A model generated the notes under the pieces. It was given only the letters and a program-made list of their open reading frames with translations, did no database searches and was not told the origin of the DNA. A DNA stretch of 64,000 nucleotides from Nissolia schottii (lineage: Eukaryota; Streptophyta; Magnoliopsida; Fabales; Fabaceae): NCBI GenBank assembly GCA_003254905.1, contig QANU01014009.1, forward strand, positions 248,001-312,000, in the 5' to 3' direction. Below are positions 35,852 to 47,229 of this stretch, in pieces. Each line of letters starts with the position of its first letter. The first letter of the stretch is position 1. Position numbers and translations under genes: made by a program.

Positions 35852-36586
35852 ATCTATCCTCTAAGACTATTGGTTTTGTTTTAGGGAGCCTTCTACACTA
35901 ATATCTTTTACTTTTGAAACACTTCATTATAAGGAATTATTACACATTGATGAATTTCTAGTTATGAATTTCCTGGGCCTTTTACTGAACACAATTTATG
36001 TGACTCTCCCGGAAGTAATTCAAGTTGTGTGATTCATTACATTGGGTTAGATTTGTTAGGCACAACACTTGTTATTTTTAAAATGAAATTAACAAATACT
36101 AAATTTAGACTCTCTCTTTAAAAATAAAAAATAAAAAAATCGAAAGAATAGTTATAAAATTGTATTGTATAATATCATCGTGCATAATTTGGCAGGCAAC
36201 GTGCCAAAACAATAATGAAATTACAAATCTCACCCAACCCAATGTTCAAGAAGGGGAAATTATACTTTTAAATTCCTTGGTTAACTCGGAACTAATGAAG
36301 TTTCAGTGGAATTTCACACAACCACCGAAAATAGTTGTGTCTTGTTGTGTATAAGCGTAATTATTTAGACTAAGACGAGGATATAGATTTTTCCCTGAGT
36401 CCAGAGAACTTTTAGATAATCTCAATCTTGAGAATGAATAACCAGGAAGGCAGGACAAATCTAAGAAGTGGAACATATAAATTGTGGTACGTAACAATCT
36501 CAAAAAACTCTAAATTATCATCAACTATCAGCAAAATGCGTTAGAACACATTAGTAATTATGTGAGCATACTTGGTGGATTAGGAG
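34391..36586. other. Intergenic, repeat-like; no gene
   Basis: A second (TA)n tract lies at 35820-35844. The stretch 35450-35790 is T/G-rich plus-strand sequence resembling an untranslated retroelement tail, without any motif that fixes the family. No host gene was seen. Confidence 0.3.
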
Positions 36587-37245
36587 ATGACTGGCGGCGT
36601 TCAGAGATTGTATTTTGGTCCCCGGCAATTTTGGGCAAAATCACCATCAAAAGAGGATGCAACAATGTTTGCCTCCTTGATTTATGGCATATATATGTGG
36701 ATATCTAGAAATAAGCTATGTTTCGAGAACAAAAGCTTCCCACAGAGATCTTTCCTTCCGCCACAGTAGTGCATACAGCTCAAGCAGCGCAACAAGGCAG
36801 TGGAAAACTCCCATGGACCCGGCTTTCAAAGATGAACACAGATGCAGCAAAGTGTGGCAACAATGCTTGGGGATTGGGGATCATAATCCGAGATCGATGG
36901 TGAAGGAAGGCGATATGGAATGGAGCCTAGATTAGCTGAAGTCCTTTGTGTGAAATTCGGACTCCAATTGGCTGTAGATCTCTGCTTCAGGAACCTTCAC
37001 GTGGATTCCGATTGCTTGGTAGCCAGCCATTCAAGCTTTAAGGAAGAATTCCCCCAGCTACACCTTCTTTGATGCCCACATTCTAGATTGTCTATTGCTT
37101 AAGTCATGTTTTCTTGGTTGTGATTTTGCCCACATCGGTAGAGAAGGCAATAGTGTAGCACATGAATTAGCTAACATTTGTAATCTTGTTATTCTTGACA
37201 TTTTGGTGTGCCCAGCCTAATAAATTTGGGGCTAAGATTATTCTC
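36587..37245 (+). mobile_element. LINE (L1-type) 3' remnant with RNase H domain
   Basis: The frames contain FASLIYGIYMWISRNKLCFENK, the linker found after the reverse transcriptase in plant LINEs, followed by a plant RNase H-like (RVT_3) domain: MNTDAAKCGNN and GIIIRDRW, then AEVLCVKFGLQLAV, then DSDCLVA, and finally HIGREGNSVAHELA. The acidic residues of the D…E…D set and the His are present. The frame is interrupted by several stops and shifts and the upstream endonuclease and RT are missing, so this is a 5'-truncated dead copy. The 3' end is near CTCAAAAAATAA at about 37238-37250. Confidence 0.8.
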
Positions 37246-37291
37246 AAAAAATAATTATATAAGCATAATCTGAGAGTGAAACCAAAACCAT

Positions 37292-37370
37292 TGGGAGATG
37301 CGGGGTATCAAACCCCATGCCTCTCTCGCATACAAAAAAATGAGTACTCTATCATTTCAGCTACATCCCC
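37292..37370 (-). pseudogene. Degenerate tRNA-Ala-like gene
   Basis: On the minus strand, GGGGATGTAGCTGAAATGAT begins a tRNA with a matching acceptor stem (GGGGATG … CATCTCC), an A box, and a B box GGTTTGATACC in place of GGTTCGATTCC. It resembles plant tRNA-Ala(UGC), which reads GGGGATGTAGCTC…TTTGCAT…GGTTCGAT. The anticodon loop is lengthened by T insertions and the acceptor end has an extra C, so it is probably not functional. It could instead be the head of a tRNA-derived SINE, but no SINE body or A-tail follows. Confidence 0.6.
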
Positions 37371-37507
37371 ATGTTTATATAGCCATCATATTCTATTATA
37401 TCTTGACAAATTTACACGTATAGTTGAATGATGTTGAACAAACTCACACATGAGTACCCAAAATAAAAAAGAATACAATAAAACCTGCATAGTTGCAGCA
37501 ATTAATT

Positions 37508-39525
37508 GATTATCCTAATATCACAATTGATAGTTAAAATACTAAATGATCTCCTCAAAATGTCGAGAAGCATTTATTTTTCTCAGCTAAACAATTCCTA
37601 ACTTAATACGTTTAGAAGAAGATTTACGACTTTATTAGTTGTGGAAGAGGACGATGTTTTAGATGATTTTTTTTTATGGCCAAATTGCTCAAAACTTTTA
37701 CATTTTTGGTAGACACATTAGATTCAATGATGATCAATTTATGCGACCATGCCGAGGAGGTTTCCATTTGTGATCACATATTCACATTGACTTTGTGTTA
37801 AACAATTATATAGAAGACGCCATATCTTTTTTTGTTCGAGAGATTCAAGCCACTCAAACTCCAAAAAAGGAGAAGAGCAAACGATAGTTAAAAAAGCAAT
37901 AGGTCCACCAAATTAAAAGCAAACATAAACAAAATGGGAATTCAACCAAATTGAAGCAAAGCAGACAGTATATCAAGATTTTTTATTTTCTATTCCCATA
38001 TTGATATTACTGTTGATATTCAACCAAGATTCAAAAAATAGTTTATGATAAAAAGGGATTACCCAAGCTACATTCCATTTTTGGAGTCAAATACATTTGC
38101 ACAAGAAGAACCACAGAAAAACAAAATGTGATGAATATCATCAATATTAACTTCACTGCAACAAGCACAAATCATCTGATCCTGACCCAAAATGTTCAAA
38201 ATATAGAGCCTTCTTTTGGTATTCAACCTCTCCACTAGCAAAAAACATGCCAAAAACTCTAATCAAAGAGGAAAAAGTCCTTTTCAAACCCTTTTCGCGA
38301 AATTGTTGCTATTTTTCATGGCCAATTCCATATTTCTAACACATTTCATAAAAGATTCTAGTTGCCTTTTTGTTTCCACAATCCCCACTAAATGAGCATT
38401 TTTTGATACTCTTAATTACCTTACCATCCCCACCTTCCCTTTCTATCCAACGCCTAACATTTCAACATAGAATTTTCATTTGAGGGATTTTAACAAACCT
38501 TTATGGTTCCTTGTTAGCTATAGTTATACTAATCAAATAAGAGGAATGTGGCTGACGACATTTAGTGTAATTAAGTATATGCAACAAAATTTCTTTCCCA
38601 TTTACTAAAGACAGTAGAAAAAATCCGCGGTCTTTTTCTGGAGCAATCAACCCATTTTGTGACTCATTAATTAATCACAGACATGATTCATTCCTCTATA
38701 ATCATCATTTGATTCCATTAAGTGTAACTTAAGTTATTCCCTTCTAGATTGAAAGTATCGTATATAACCTGAACGACATGCAGAACTTTTGAAGATCCGC
38801 ATCAAAACTAGTTGCATTTTACCCCAACTGAATCAACAAACTAGTTTCTATTCTGTTTAGCTACCTTTTTTTGAAAATAAACCATTGTTTGCTATTTTGT
38901 GCACCTTGCTGACTCCCGTCACAATGCTCTCTTGTTAGTAGATGTTAGAGTCCCACACTGCTCAAGGACATGAGGAATGTAGCCTTTATGTATAGTTAGA
39001 TTTCTCTCTCGATTGGGTTGGGTATAACTCCTAAATAAAGCCCAAGACCCATGCAATGCAATTAAGGAAAAATAGAAAAAGAAATGGAAAAAATATTTTA
39101 CTTATTTTGACCATCAAGTGTAGTTGTTATAGTGCAATAGGTGAAGTAAGGTGCACCACACACCATGCGAAAGCACATGTGCATCTAATTACCGAAGTTA
39201 CACTCTAATATGTTTCAAATCATTCTTCTCTTAGTTCCACCACTGACAACCCTACCAAGATCTTGATCATTGCTCTGGCCATTAGCCCCGCCCGCACTCC
39301 ACATATCTACCATCGCCCCACCCACCAGCCTTGGCACTATTTCCAATTGTCATAAGCCACCGCTCTTGCATCTACAATTTCGATTTGCAACACTTATCTC
39401 TAGGAGAAGGTAGCTACTAGATGGAGCACAGTTGGGTTGGAAAGGAAAAAGAAAACAAAAAGGCCGCTAAAAATGTTCTCATATTAATGATGTCCCATTA
39501 CATATTTTATCTTGGTTTTATCTTT
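37508..39525 (-). repeat. LINE-derived tandem unit, copy 1 (2,018 bp)
   Basis: First of six head-to-tail units (boundaries set at the recurring GATTATGCCGATA motif). On the minus strand it reads: untranslated part (39525-38480), a LINE endonuclease start MKILCWNVR at 38479, then VERLNTKRRLYILNILGQDQ…CACC…HH, the RT zinc-binding (zf-RVT) region at about 38253-38070. It keeps about 120 bp at about 38703-38820 that copies 2-6 lack. Confidence 0.85.
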
Positions 39526-41435
39526 GATTATGCCGATAATTCAATAGTTAAAATGCTAAATGATCTCTACAAAATGTCGAAAAGCTTTAATTTTCTCAAT
39601 TAAACAATTCCTAGCTTAATAGGTTTGGAAGAAGAACTATGAGTTAAGTAGTTGTGGAAATAATTTTTTTTAACAGTAATACAAGAGTTGAATATACTTA
39701 TTGTCAAATTACTCAAAACTTATAAATTATGGGTAGACACATTAGATTTAATGATGATAAATTTACGAGACTAGAGAAGAAATTGGGTAAAAAAAGGAGG
39801 TTTCCATTTTGTAATCACAAAATCGCATTGACTTTGTGTTGATCAATTATAGGGAAGATGTCTATATTTTTTTTAGAGCGGTTCAAGCCACTCAAACTCC
39901 AAAAAAAGGGAAGAGCAGACCATAGCTAAAAATGCAACAAGTTCACCAAATCGAAATCAAGAACAAAAGAAACAACAATTCAACCAAATGAAAGCAAAGA
40001 AGGCAATAGACCAAGATTTTTTATTTTCTATCTCCACATTGATATTGATATTCATCCAAGATTCAAAAAATAGTTTATGATCACAAGGGATCACCCAAGC
40101 TACATTCCATTTATGGAGCCAAATACACCAAATGACACAAGAACCGCAGGAAAAGAAAATGTGATGAATATCATCAATATTAACTTCTCGACAACAAGCA
40201 CAAATCATCTGATCCTGAACCAAAATGTTCAAAATATAGAGCCTTCCTTTGGTATTCAACCTCTCCACTAGCAAAAGCTATGCCAACAACTCTAATCAAA
40301 GAGGAATAACTCCTTTTCAAACCCCTTTAGTAAAATTGTTGCTATATTTCTTGGCTAATTCCACATTTCTATCACATTTATAAAAGATTATACATTCCTT
40401 TTTGTTTCCATAATCCCCACTAAAGGAACATTTTTTGCTACTTTTAATTTGCTTGCCATCCCTACCTTCCCTTTCCACCTAACGCCTCATATTTCCAACA
40501 TAGAATTTTCATTTGACGGATTTTGACAAACCTTTATGGTTCCTTGTCAGCTATAGCTATACTAATCAAATAAAAGAAATGTGGTTGGCGACATTTAGTG
40601 TAGCTAAGTATATGCAACAATATTTATTTCCCATTTATTGAAGAAAATAGAAACCATTTGCAGTCTTTTTCTGGAGAAATCGACCCATTTTGTGACTCAT
40701 TAATTAATCACGGACAAGATTCATTCCTCTATATTCATCTGAATCAACGAACAAGATATTATTCTGTTTAGCTACCCTTTTTCGAAAATAAACCATTATC
40801 TACTATTTTGTGTACCTTGCTGACTCACATGACAATGCTCTCCTGTTAGTAGATGTTAGAGTCCCACATTGCTCAAGGACATTAAGAATATAGCCTTTAT
40901 GTAGAGTTAGATTTCTCTCTCGATTGGGTTGGGTATAACTCCTAAATAAAGCCCAAGACCCATGCAATGTAATTAAAAAAAAATAGAAAAAGAAATGGAA
41001 AAAATATTTTACTTATTTTGATCATCTTGTGTAGTTGTTATAGTGCACTGGGTGAAGTAAGGTGCACCACACACCATACAGAAGTACATGTGCATCTAAT
41101 TACCGAAGTTACACTCTAATATCTTTCAAATCACACTTCTCTTTGTTCCACCACCGGCGAGCCTACCAAGATCTTGACCATTGCTCAGGCCACTAGCACG
41201 CCCCCACTCCACATATCTACCATTACCCCACCCACCACCCTTGGAACTATTTCCAATTGTAATAAGCCACTGTTCTTGCATCTATAATTTCAATTTGCAA
41301 CACTTATTTTTAGGAGAACATAGCTACTAGATGGAGAAAAATTGGGTTAGAAGGGAAAAAGAAAATAAAAACGCTACTAAGAATATTCTCAAATTAATGA
41401 TGTCCCGTTACATATTTTGTCTTGGTTTTATCTTT
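39526..41435 (-). repeat. LINE-derived tandem unit, copy 2 (1,910 bp)
   Basis: Same layout as copy 1. It holds the longest open zinc-binding fragment (40274-39957): MLVERLNTKGRLYILNILVQ, then CACC…HHIFFSC, FFESWM and SIAFFAFIWLN, the order seen at the C-terminus of plant LINE ORF2. It lacks the 120-bp segment of copy 1. Confidence 0.85.
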
Positions 41436-43318
41436 GGTTATGCCGATATCACAATTCATTAGTTAAAATTCTTAATGATCTCCTCAAAATGTCGAGAAGC
41501 ATTAATTTTTCTCGGCTAAACAATTCCTAACTTAATAGGTTTGGAAGAAGAGCTGCAAGTTAAGTGGATGTGGGGGAGGGCGATGTTTTAAATATTTTTT
41601 CTTAATGGTAATACAAGAGTTGAATATGTTTATTGACAAATTACTCAACTTTTACATTTTGGGTAGTCATGGTAAATTCAATGACGATCATTTTACGGGA
41701 CCACAGAAGAAATTGGTGAAAAAAGAAGTTTGCATTTTGTTATCACAAAATCACATTGACTTTTTCTTGATCAGTTATATGGAAAATGAAATATTTTTTT
41801 TAGAGAGATTCAAGCCACTCAAACTCCAAAAAACGAGAAGAGCAGACAACAGCTAAAAAAATCAGCAAGTCCACTAAATCTAAAACTATAAAAAGAAATG
41901 AGAAACATAAATTAACCCAAACCGAAGCAAAGAAGGAAATAAACCAAGATTTTTTTATTATCCCTGCATTGCTATTGATATTCAACCAAGATTATAAAAA
42001 TAGTTTCAGATCATGAGGGATTACCCAGCTACATTCCATTTTTGGAGCTAAATACACCAGATTGCTCAAGAAAATCGTAGGTAAAGAAAATGTGATGAAT
42101 ATCTTCAATATCAACTCCACCACAATGAGCACAAATCATCTGATCCCGACCCAAAATGTTCAAAATAAAGAGTCTTCCTTTGGTATTCAACCTCTCCACT
42201 AGAAAAAACCATGCCAACAACTCTACTCAAAGAGGAACAAGTCCTTTTTCAAACCCTTTTCACAAAATTGTTGCTATTTATCTTATCTAATTCCACATTT
42301 ATAAAACATTTCATAAAAGATTCTACATGTCTTTTTGTTTCCATAATCCCCAATAAAGGAACATTTTTTTTCTACTCTTACTTTGCTGACCATCCCTACT
42401 TTCCCTTTCCACCCAAAGCTTCACATTCCAACATAGAATTTTCATTTAAGAGATTTTGAAAAGCCTTTATGATCTGTCAACATTTAGTGTTGTTAAGTAT
42501 ATGCAAGAATATTTATTTCCAATTTATTGAAGAATAGAAACCATTTGTGGTCTTTTTCTAGAGAAATCAACCCATTTTGTGACTGTAATTAATCACAGGC
42601 ATGATTCTTTTCTTTGTAACCATCAAAATCAACGAACTAGTTACTATTCTGTTTAGCTACCATTTTCGACAATAAATCATTGTTTGCTATTTTTTGCACC
42701 TTGTTGGCTTCCATGGCAATGCTCTCTTGTTAGTAGATGTTAGAGTCCCACACTGCTCAAGGACATTAGGAATATAGCCTTTATATAGAGTTAGATTTCT
42801 CTCTTGATTGGGTTGGGTATAACTCCTAAATAAAGCCCAAGACCCATGCAATGTAATTAAGGAAAAATAGAAAAAGAAATGGAAAAAATATTTTACTTAT
42901 TTTGACCATCATGTGTGGTTGTTATAGTGCACTAGGTGAAGTAAGGTGCACCACACATCATGTTGGAGTACATGTGCATCTAATTACCTAAGTTACACTC
43001 TAATTTCTCTCAAACCATGTTTCTCTTTGTTCCACCATCGGCAGCCCTACCAAGATCTTGAACATTGCTCTGGCCACCCGCCTGCCCCCACTCCACATAT
43101 CCATCACTACCCTGCCCACCACTCCCGAAACTATTTCCAACATTCATAAGCCACCACTCTTCTATCTACAATTTCAATTTGCAACACTTATCTTTAGGAA
43201 AACGTAGCTACTAGATGGAGCAAAATCGGGTTGATAGAGAAAAAGAAAATAAAAGGTTGCTAAGAATATTCTCAAATTAATGATCTCCAGTTACATATTT
43301 TGTCTTGGTTTTATCTTT
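41436..43318 (-). repeat. LINE-derived tandem unit, copy 3 (1,883 bp)
   Basis: Same order of landmarks; the zinc-binding fragment is at about 42220-42029 (VERLNTKGRLFILNILGRDQ, CAHCGG, HHIFF). The untranslated part carries TTAGAGTCCCACACTGCTC and TTGGGTTGGGTATAACTCCT like the others. Confidence 0.85.
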
Positions 43319-45342
43319 GATTAAGCTGATAACACAACTCAATAGTTAAAATGCTAAATGATCTCCTCAAAATGCTGAGAAATATTTATTTTTCTTAGCT
43401 AATTAATTTCTAGCTTAATAGGTTTTGAAGAAGAGCTACGGGTTAACTAGTTGTATGGGAGGACAGTGTTTTAGATTTTCTTTAAAGACAATAAAAGAGT
43501 TGAATGTAATTATTTCCAAATTACTCAAAACTTTTACATTTTGGGTACACACGTTAGATTCAATGACAATCACTTTACGGGACCATAGAAGAAATTGGGG
43601 AAAAAAAAGGAGGTTTCCATTTTGTAATCACAATCTCACATTGACTTTGTGTTGATCAATTATAGGGAAGACGACTTCTCTTATTTTAACAAAGATTCAA
43701 GCCATTCAAACTCCAAAAAAGGCGAAGTGATGACAATAGATAAAAAAGTAACAAGTCCACCAAATCGAAAGCAAGAAAAAGAGAAACAAAAATTCAACCA
43801 AACTGAAGCAAAGAAGGCAATAAACCAAGATTTTTTATTTTCTATCCCCATATTGATATTCAACCAAGATTTGAAAAATAGTTTCTGAACATGAGGGATT
43901 ACCCAAGCTACATTCCATTTTTAGAGCCAAATACACCAGATTGCTCAAGAACAATTGTAGCTAAAGAAAATGTGATGAATATCTTCAATATCAACTTCAC
44001 CACATCAAGCACAAATCATCTGATCCTAACCTAAAATGTTCAAAATACAGAGCCTTCCTTTGGTATTCAACCTCTACACTAGAAAAAATCAAGCCAACAA
44101 CTCTACAAAGGAGGAACAAGTCCTTTTCAAGCCCTTTTTGCAAAATTGTTGCTATTTATCTGGGATAAGTCCACATTTCTAACACATTTCATAAAAGATT
44201 CTACATACCTTTTGTTACTCTTAATTTTCTTACCATCCCTACTTTCCTTTTCCACCCAACGCCTCACATTCCAACATAGAATTTTCATTTGAGGGATTTT
44301 TTTTAGGTTGCCTGCCTGATATCCATGGCTTAACGTTGCCTAATCCAGGTCGACCCAGGTCGCGCACCTGGCTATGGCAGGTGAGTCTCCCAGCGGGGAT
44401 AACTGCGTACACGAGGTCTCATTTGAAGGATTTTGAAAAGCCTTTATGATTCCTTGTCAGCTATAGTTATACTAATCAAATAAAAAGAATGTGGCTGTCA
44501 ACATTTAGTGTCGTTAAGTATATGCAAGAATATTTATTTCCAATTTATTGAAGAGAATAGAAACCATTTGTGGTCTTTTTCTAGAGAAATCAATCCATTT
44601 TGTGACTTTGTAATTAATCACAAACATGATTCGTTCCTCTGTATCCATCTAAATCAACGAACTAGTTACTATTCTTTTTAGCTACCATTTTCGATAATAA
44701 ATCATTGTTTGCTATTTTTGCACCTCGCTGGCTCCCATGACAATGCTCTCCTGTTAGTAGATGTTAGAGTCCCACACTGCTCAAGGATATTAGGAATATA
44801 GTCTTTATATAGAGTTAGATTTCTCTCTTGATTGGGTTAGGTATAACTCCTAAATAAAGCCCAAGACCCATGCAATGTAATCAAGGAAAAATAGAAAAAG
44901 AAATGGAAAAAATATTTTACTTATTTTGACCATCATGTGTAGTTGTTATAGTGCACTAGGTGAAGTATGGTGCACTGCACACCATGTGGGAGTACATGCG
45001 CATCTAATTACCTAAGCTACACTAATTTCTCTCAAACCATGTTTCTCTTTGTTCCACAACCGGCAGCCCTACGAAGATCTTGATCATTGCTCTGGCCACT
45101 CGCCTGCCCTTACTCCACATATTCACCACTACCCTGCCCACCACTCCTGGAACTATTTCCAGCATTCATAAGCCACCACTCTTCTATCTACAATTTCAAT
45201 TTGCAACACTTATCTTTAGGAAAACGTAGCTACTAGATGGAGTAAAATCTGGTTGATAGAGAAAAAGAAAATAAAAGGTTGCTAAGAATGTTCTCAAATA
45301 TTAATGATGCCCAATTACATATTTTGTCTTGGTTTTATCTTT
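43319..45342 (-). repeat. LINE-derived tandem unit, copy 4 (2,024 bp including a SINE)
   Basis: Same layout. Its extra length is explained by the SINE and target duplication at 44286-44430; without them it is about 1.89 kb, matching copies 3 and 5. The zinc-binding part is more decayed here. Confidence 0.85.
44297..44419 (-). mobile_element. SINE insertion with A-tail and target-site duplication
   Basis: A 115-bp GC-richer body (AGACCTCGTGTACGCAGTTA at its 5' end, …GGCAGGCAACCT at its 3' end) ends in eight A residues on the minus strand. It is flanked by 11-bp direct repeats CATTTGAGGGA (44286-44296) and CATTTGAAGGA (44420-44430), one mismatch. The other array units carry this site only once and without the insert. 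A B-box-like GGGTCGACCTGG suggests a tRNA-derived, possibly 5'-truncated SINE; the family name is not known to me. Confidence 0.85.
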
Positions 45343-47229
45343 GATTAAACCGATAACAAAACTCAATAGTTAAAATGATAAATAATCTCGTCAAAATGTT
45401 GAGAAGCTTTTGTTTTTTTTAGCTAATTAATTTCTAGCTTTATAGGTTTTGTAGAAGAGCTACAAGTTACCTAGGGGAGGGCGGTGTTTTAGAATTTATT
45501 TTTAAAGACGCTACAAGAGTTGAATATAATTATTTCCAAATTACTCAAAACTTTTACATTTTCAATAGACACGTTAGATTCAATTGCGATCACTTTACGG
45601 GACCATAGAAGAAATTGGGGCAAAAAAAAGAGGTTTCCATTTTGTAATCACAAACTCACATTGACTTTGTGTTGATCAATTATAGGGAAGACGACTTATC
45701 TTATTTTTAAAAAGATTCGAGCCACTCAAACTCCAAAAAAGGAGAAGTGATGACAACAAAAACAATAACTCCACCAAATCGAAAGCAAGAAAAAGAGAAA
45801 CAAACGTTCAACCAAACCGAAGCAAAGAAGGAAATAGACCAAGAGTTTTTATTTTCTATCCCTACAATGATATTGATATTCAACCAAGATTTGAAAAATA
45901 GTTTCTGAACACGAGGGATTACCCAAACTACATTCCATTTTTAGAGCCAAATACACCAGATTGCTCAAGAACAACTGCAACTAAAGAAAATGTGATGAAT
46001 ATCTTCAACATCAACTTCACTGCAACAAGCACAAATCATCTGATCCCAACCCAAAATGTTTAAAATACAAAGCCTCCCTTTGGTATTCAACCTCTCCACT
46101 AGCAAAAATCATGCGAACAACTCTATTAAAAAAGTAACAAGTCCTTTTCAAACCCTTTTCGCAAAATTGTTGCTATTTATCATGGCTAATTGCACATTTC
46201 TAGAACATTTCCTAAAAGATTTTACATGTGTTTTTGTTTCCACAATCCCCACTAAAGGAACATTTTTTGCTACTCCTAATTTGCTTACCATCCCTACCTT
46301 CCCGTTACACCCAACGCCTCACATTCCGACATAGAATTTTCATTTGAGGAATTTTGACATGCCTTGTTAGCTATAGTTATATTAATCAAATGAAAGGAAC
46401 GTGGCTGGCGACTTTCAATGTAGCTAGGTATATGAAACAATATTTATTTCCAATTTATGGAAGAGAATACAAACCATTTGCAATATTTTTATGGAGAAAT
46501 CAACCCATTTTGTGACTAATTAATTAATCACAATGATTCATTCCTCTATATTTGTCTGACTCTACAAACTAGTTACTATTCTATTTAGCTACTCTTTCCG
46601 ATAAAAAATCATTGTTTGCTATTTTGTGCAGCTTGCTGACTCCCATGACAATGATCTCTTGTTAGTAGATGTTAGAGTCCCACATTGCTCAAGGACGTGA
46701 GGAATATAGACTTTATATAATGTTAGATTTCTCTCTCGATTGGGTTGGGTATAACTCCTAAATAAAACCCAATACCCATGCTATGTAATGAAGGAAAAAT
46801 TTAAAAAATAGAAAAAATATTTTAGCTATTTTGAAAATAATATGTAGTTGTTATAGTGCAGTAGGTGAAGTAAGGTGCACCACAAACCATGCAGGAATAC
46901 ATGTGCATCTAATTCTCAAATCATGTTTCTTTCTGTTCCACCACCGACAATCCTACCAAGATCTTTACCATTGCTCCGGGTACCTGGCCATCCCCACTCT
47001 ACATATCCTTCACTACTCCGCCCACCACTCCCGGAACTATTTCAAATTGTCGTCAACCACCACTCTTGCATTGCATCTACAATTTCAATTTGCAACACTT
47101 ATCTATAGGAGAACATATCTACTAGATGGAGCAAAATTGGGTTGAAAGAGAAAAAGAAAAGAAAAGGTTGCTAAGAATATTCTCAAATTAATGACGTCTC
47201 GTTACATATTTTGTCTTGGTTCTTTCTTT
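45343..47229 (-). repeat. LINE-derived tandem unit, copy 5 (1,887 bp)
   Basis: Same layout. About 195 bp (46035-46229) are identical to copy 6 (47887-48081), although the two copies differ frequently elsewhere. Confidence 0.85.

Noticed and set aside
42733-42850. TGTTAGAGTCCCACA… segment in each array unit as an LTR start
   Set aside because: It resembles the start of some plant LTRs, but no second LTR, primer-binding site or gag-pol is near; position upstream of the LINE endonuclease start makes a LINE leader more likely.
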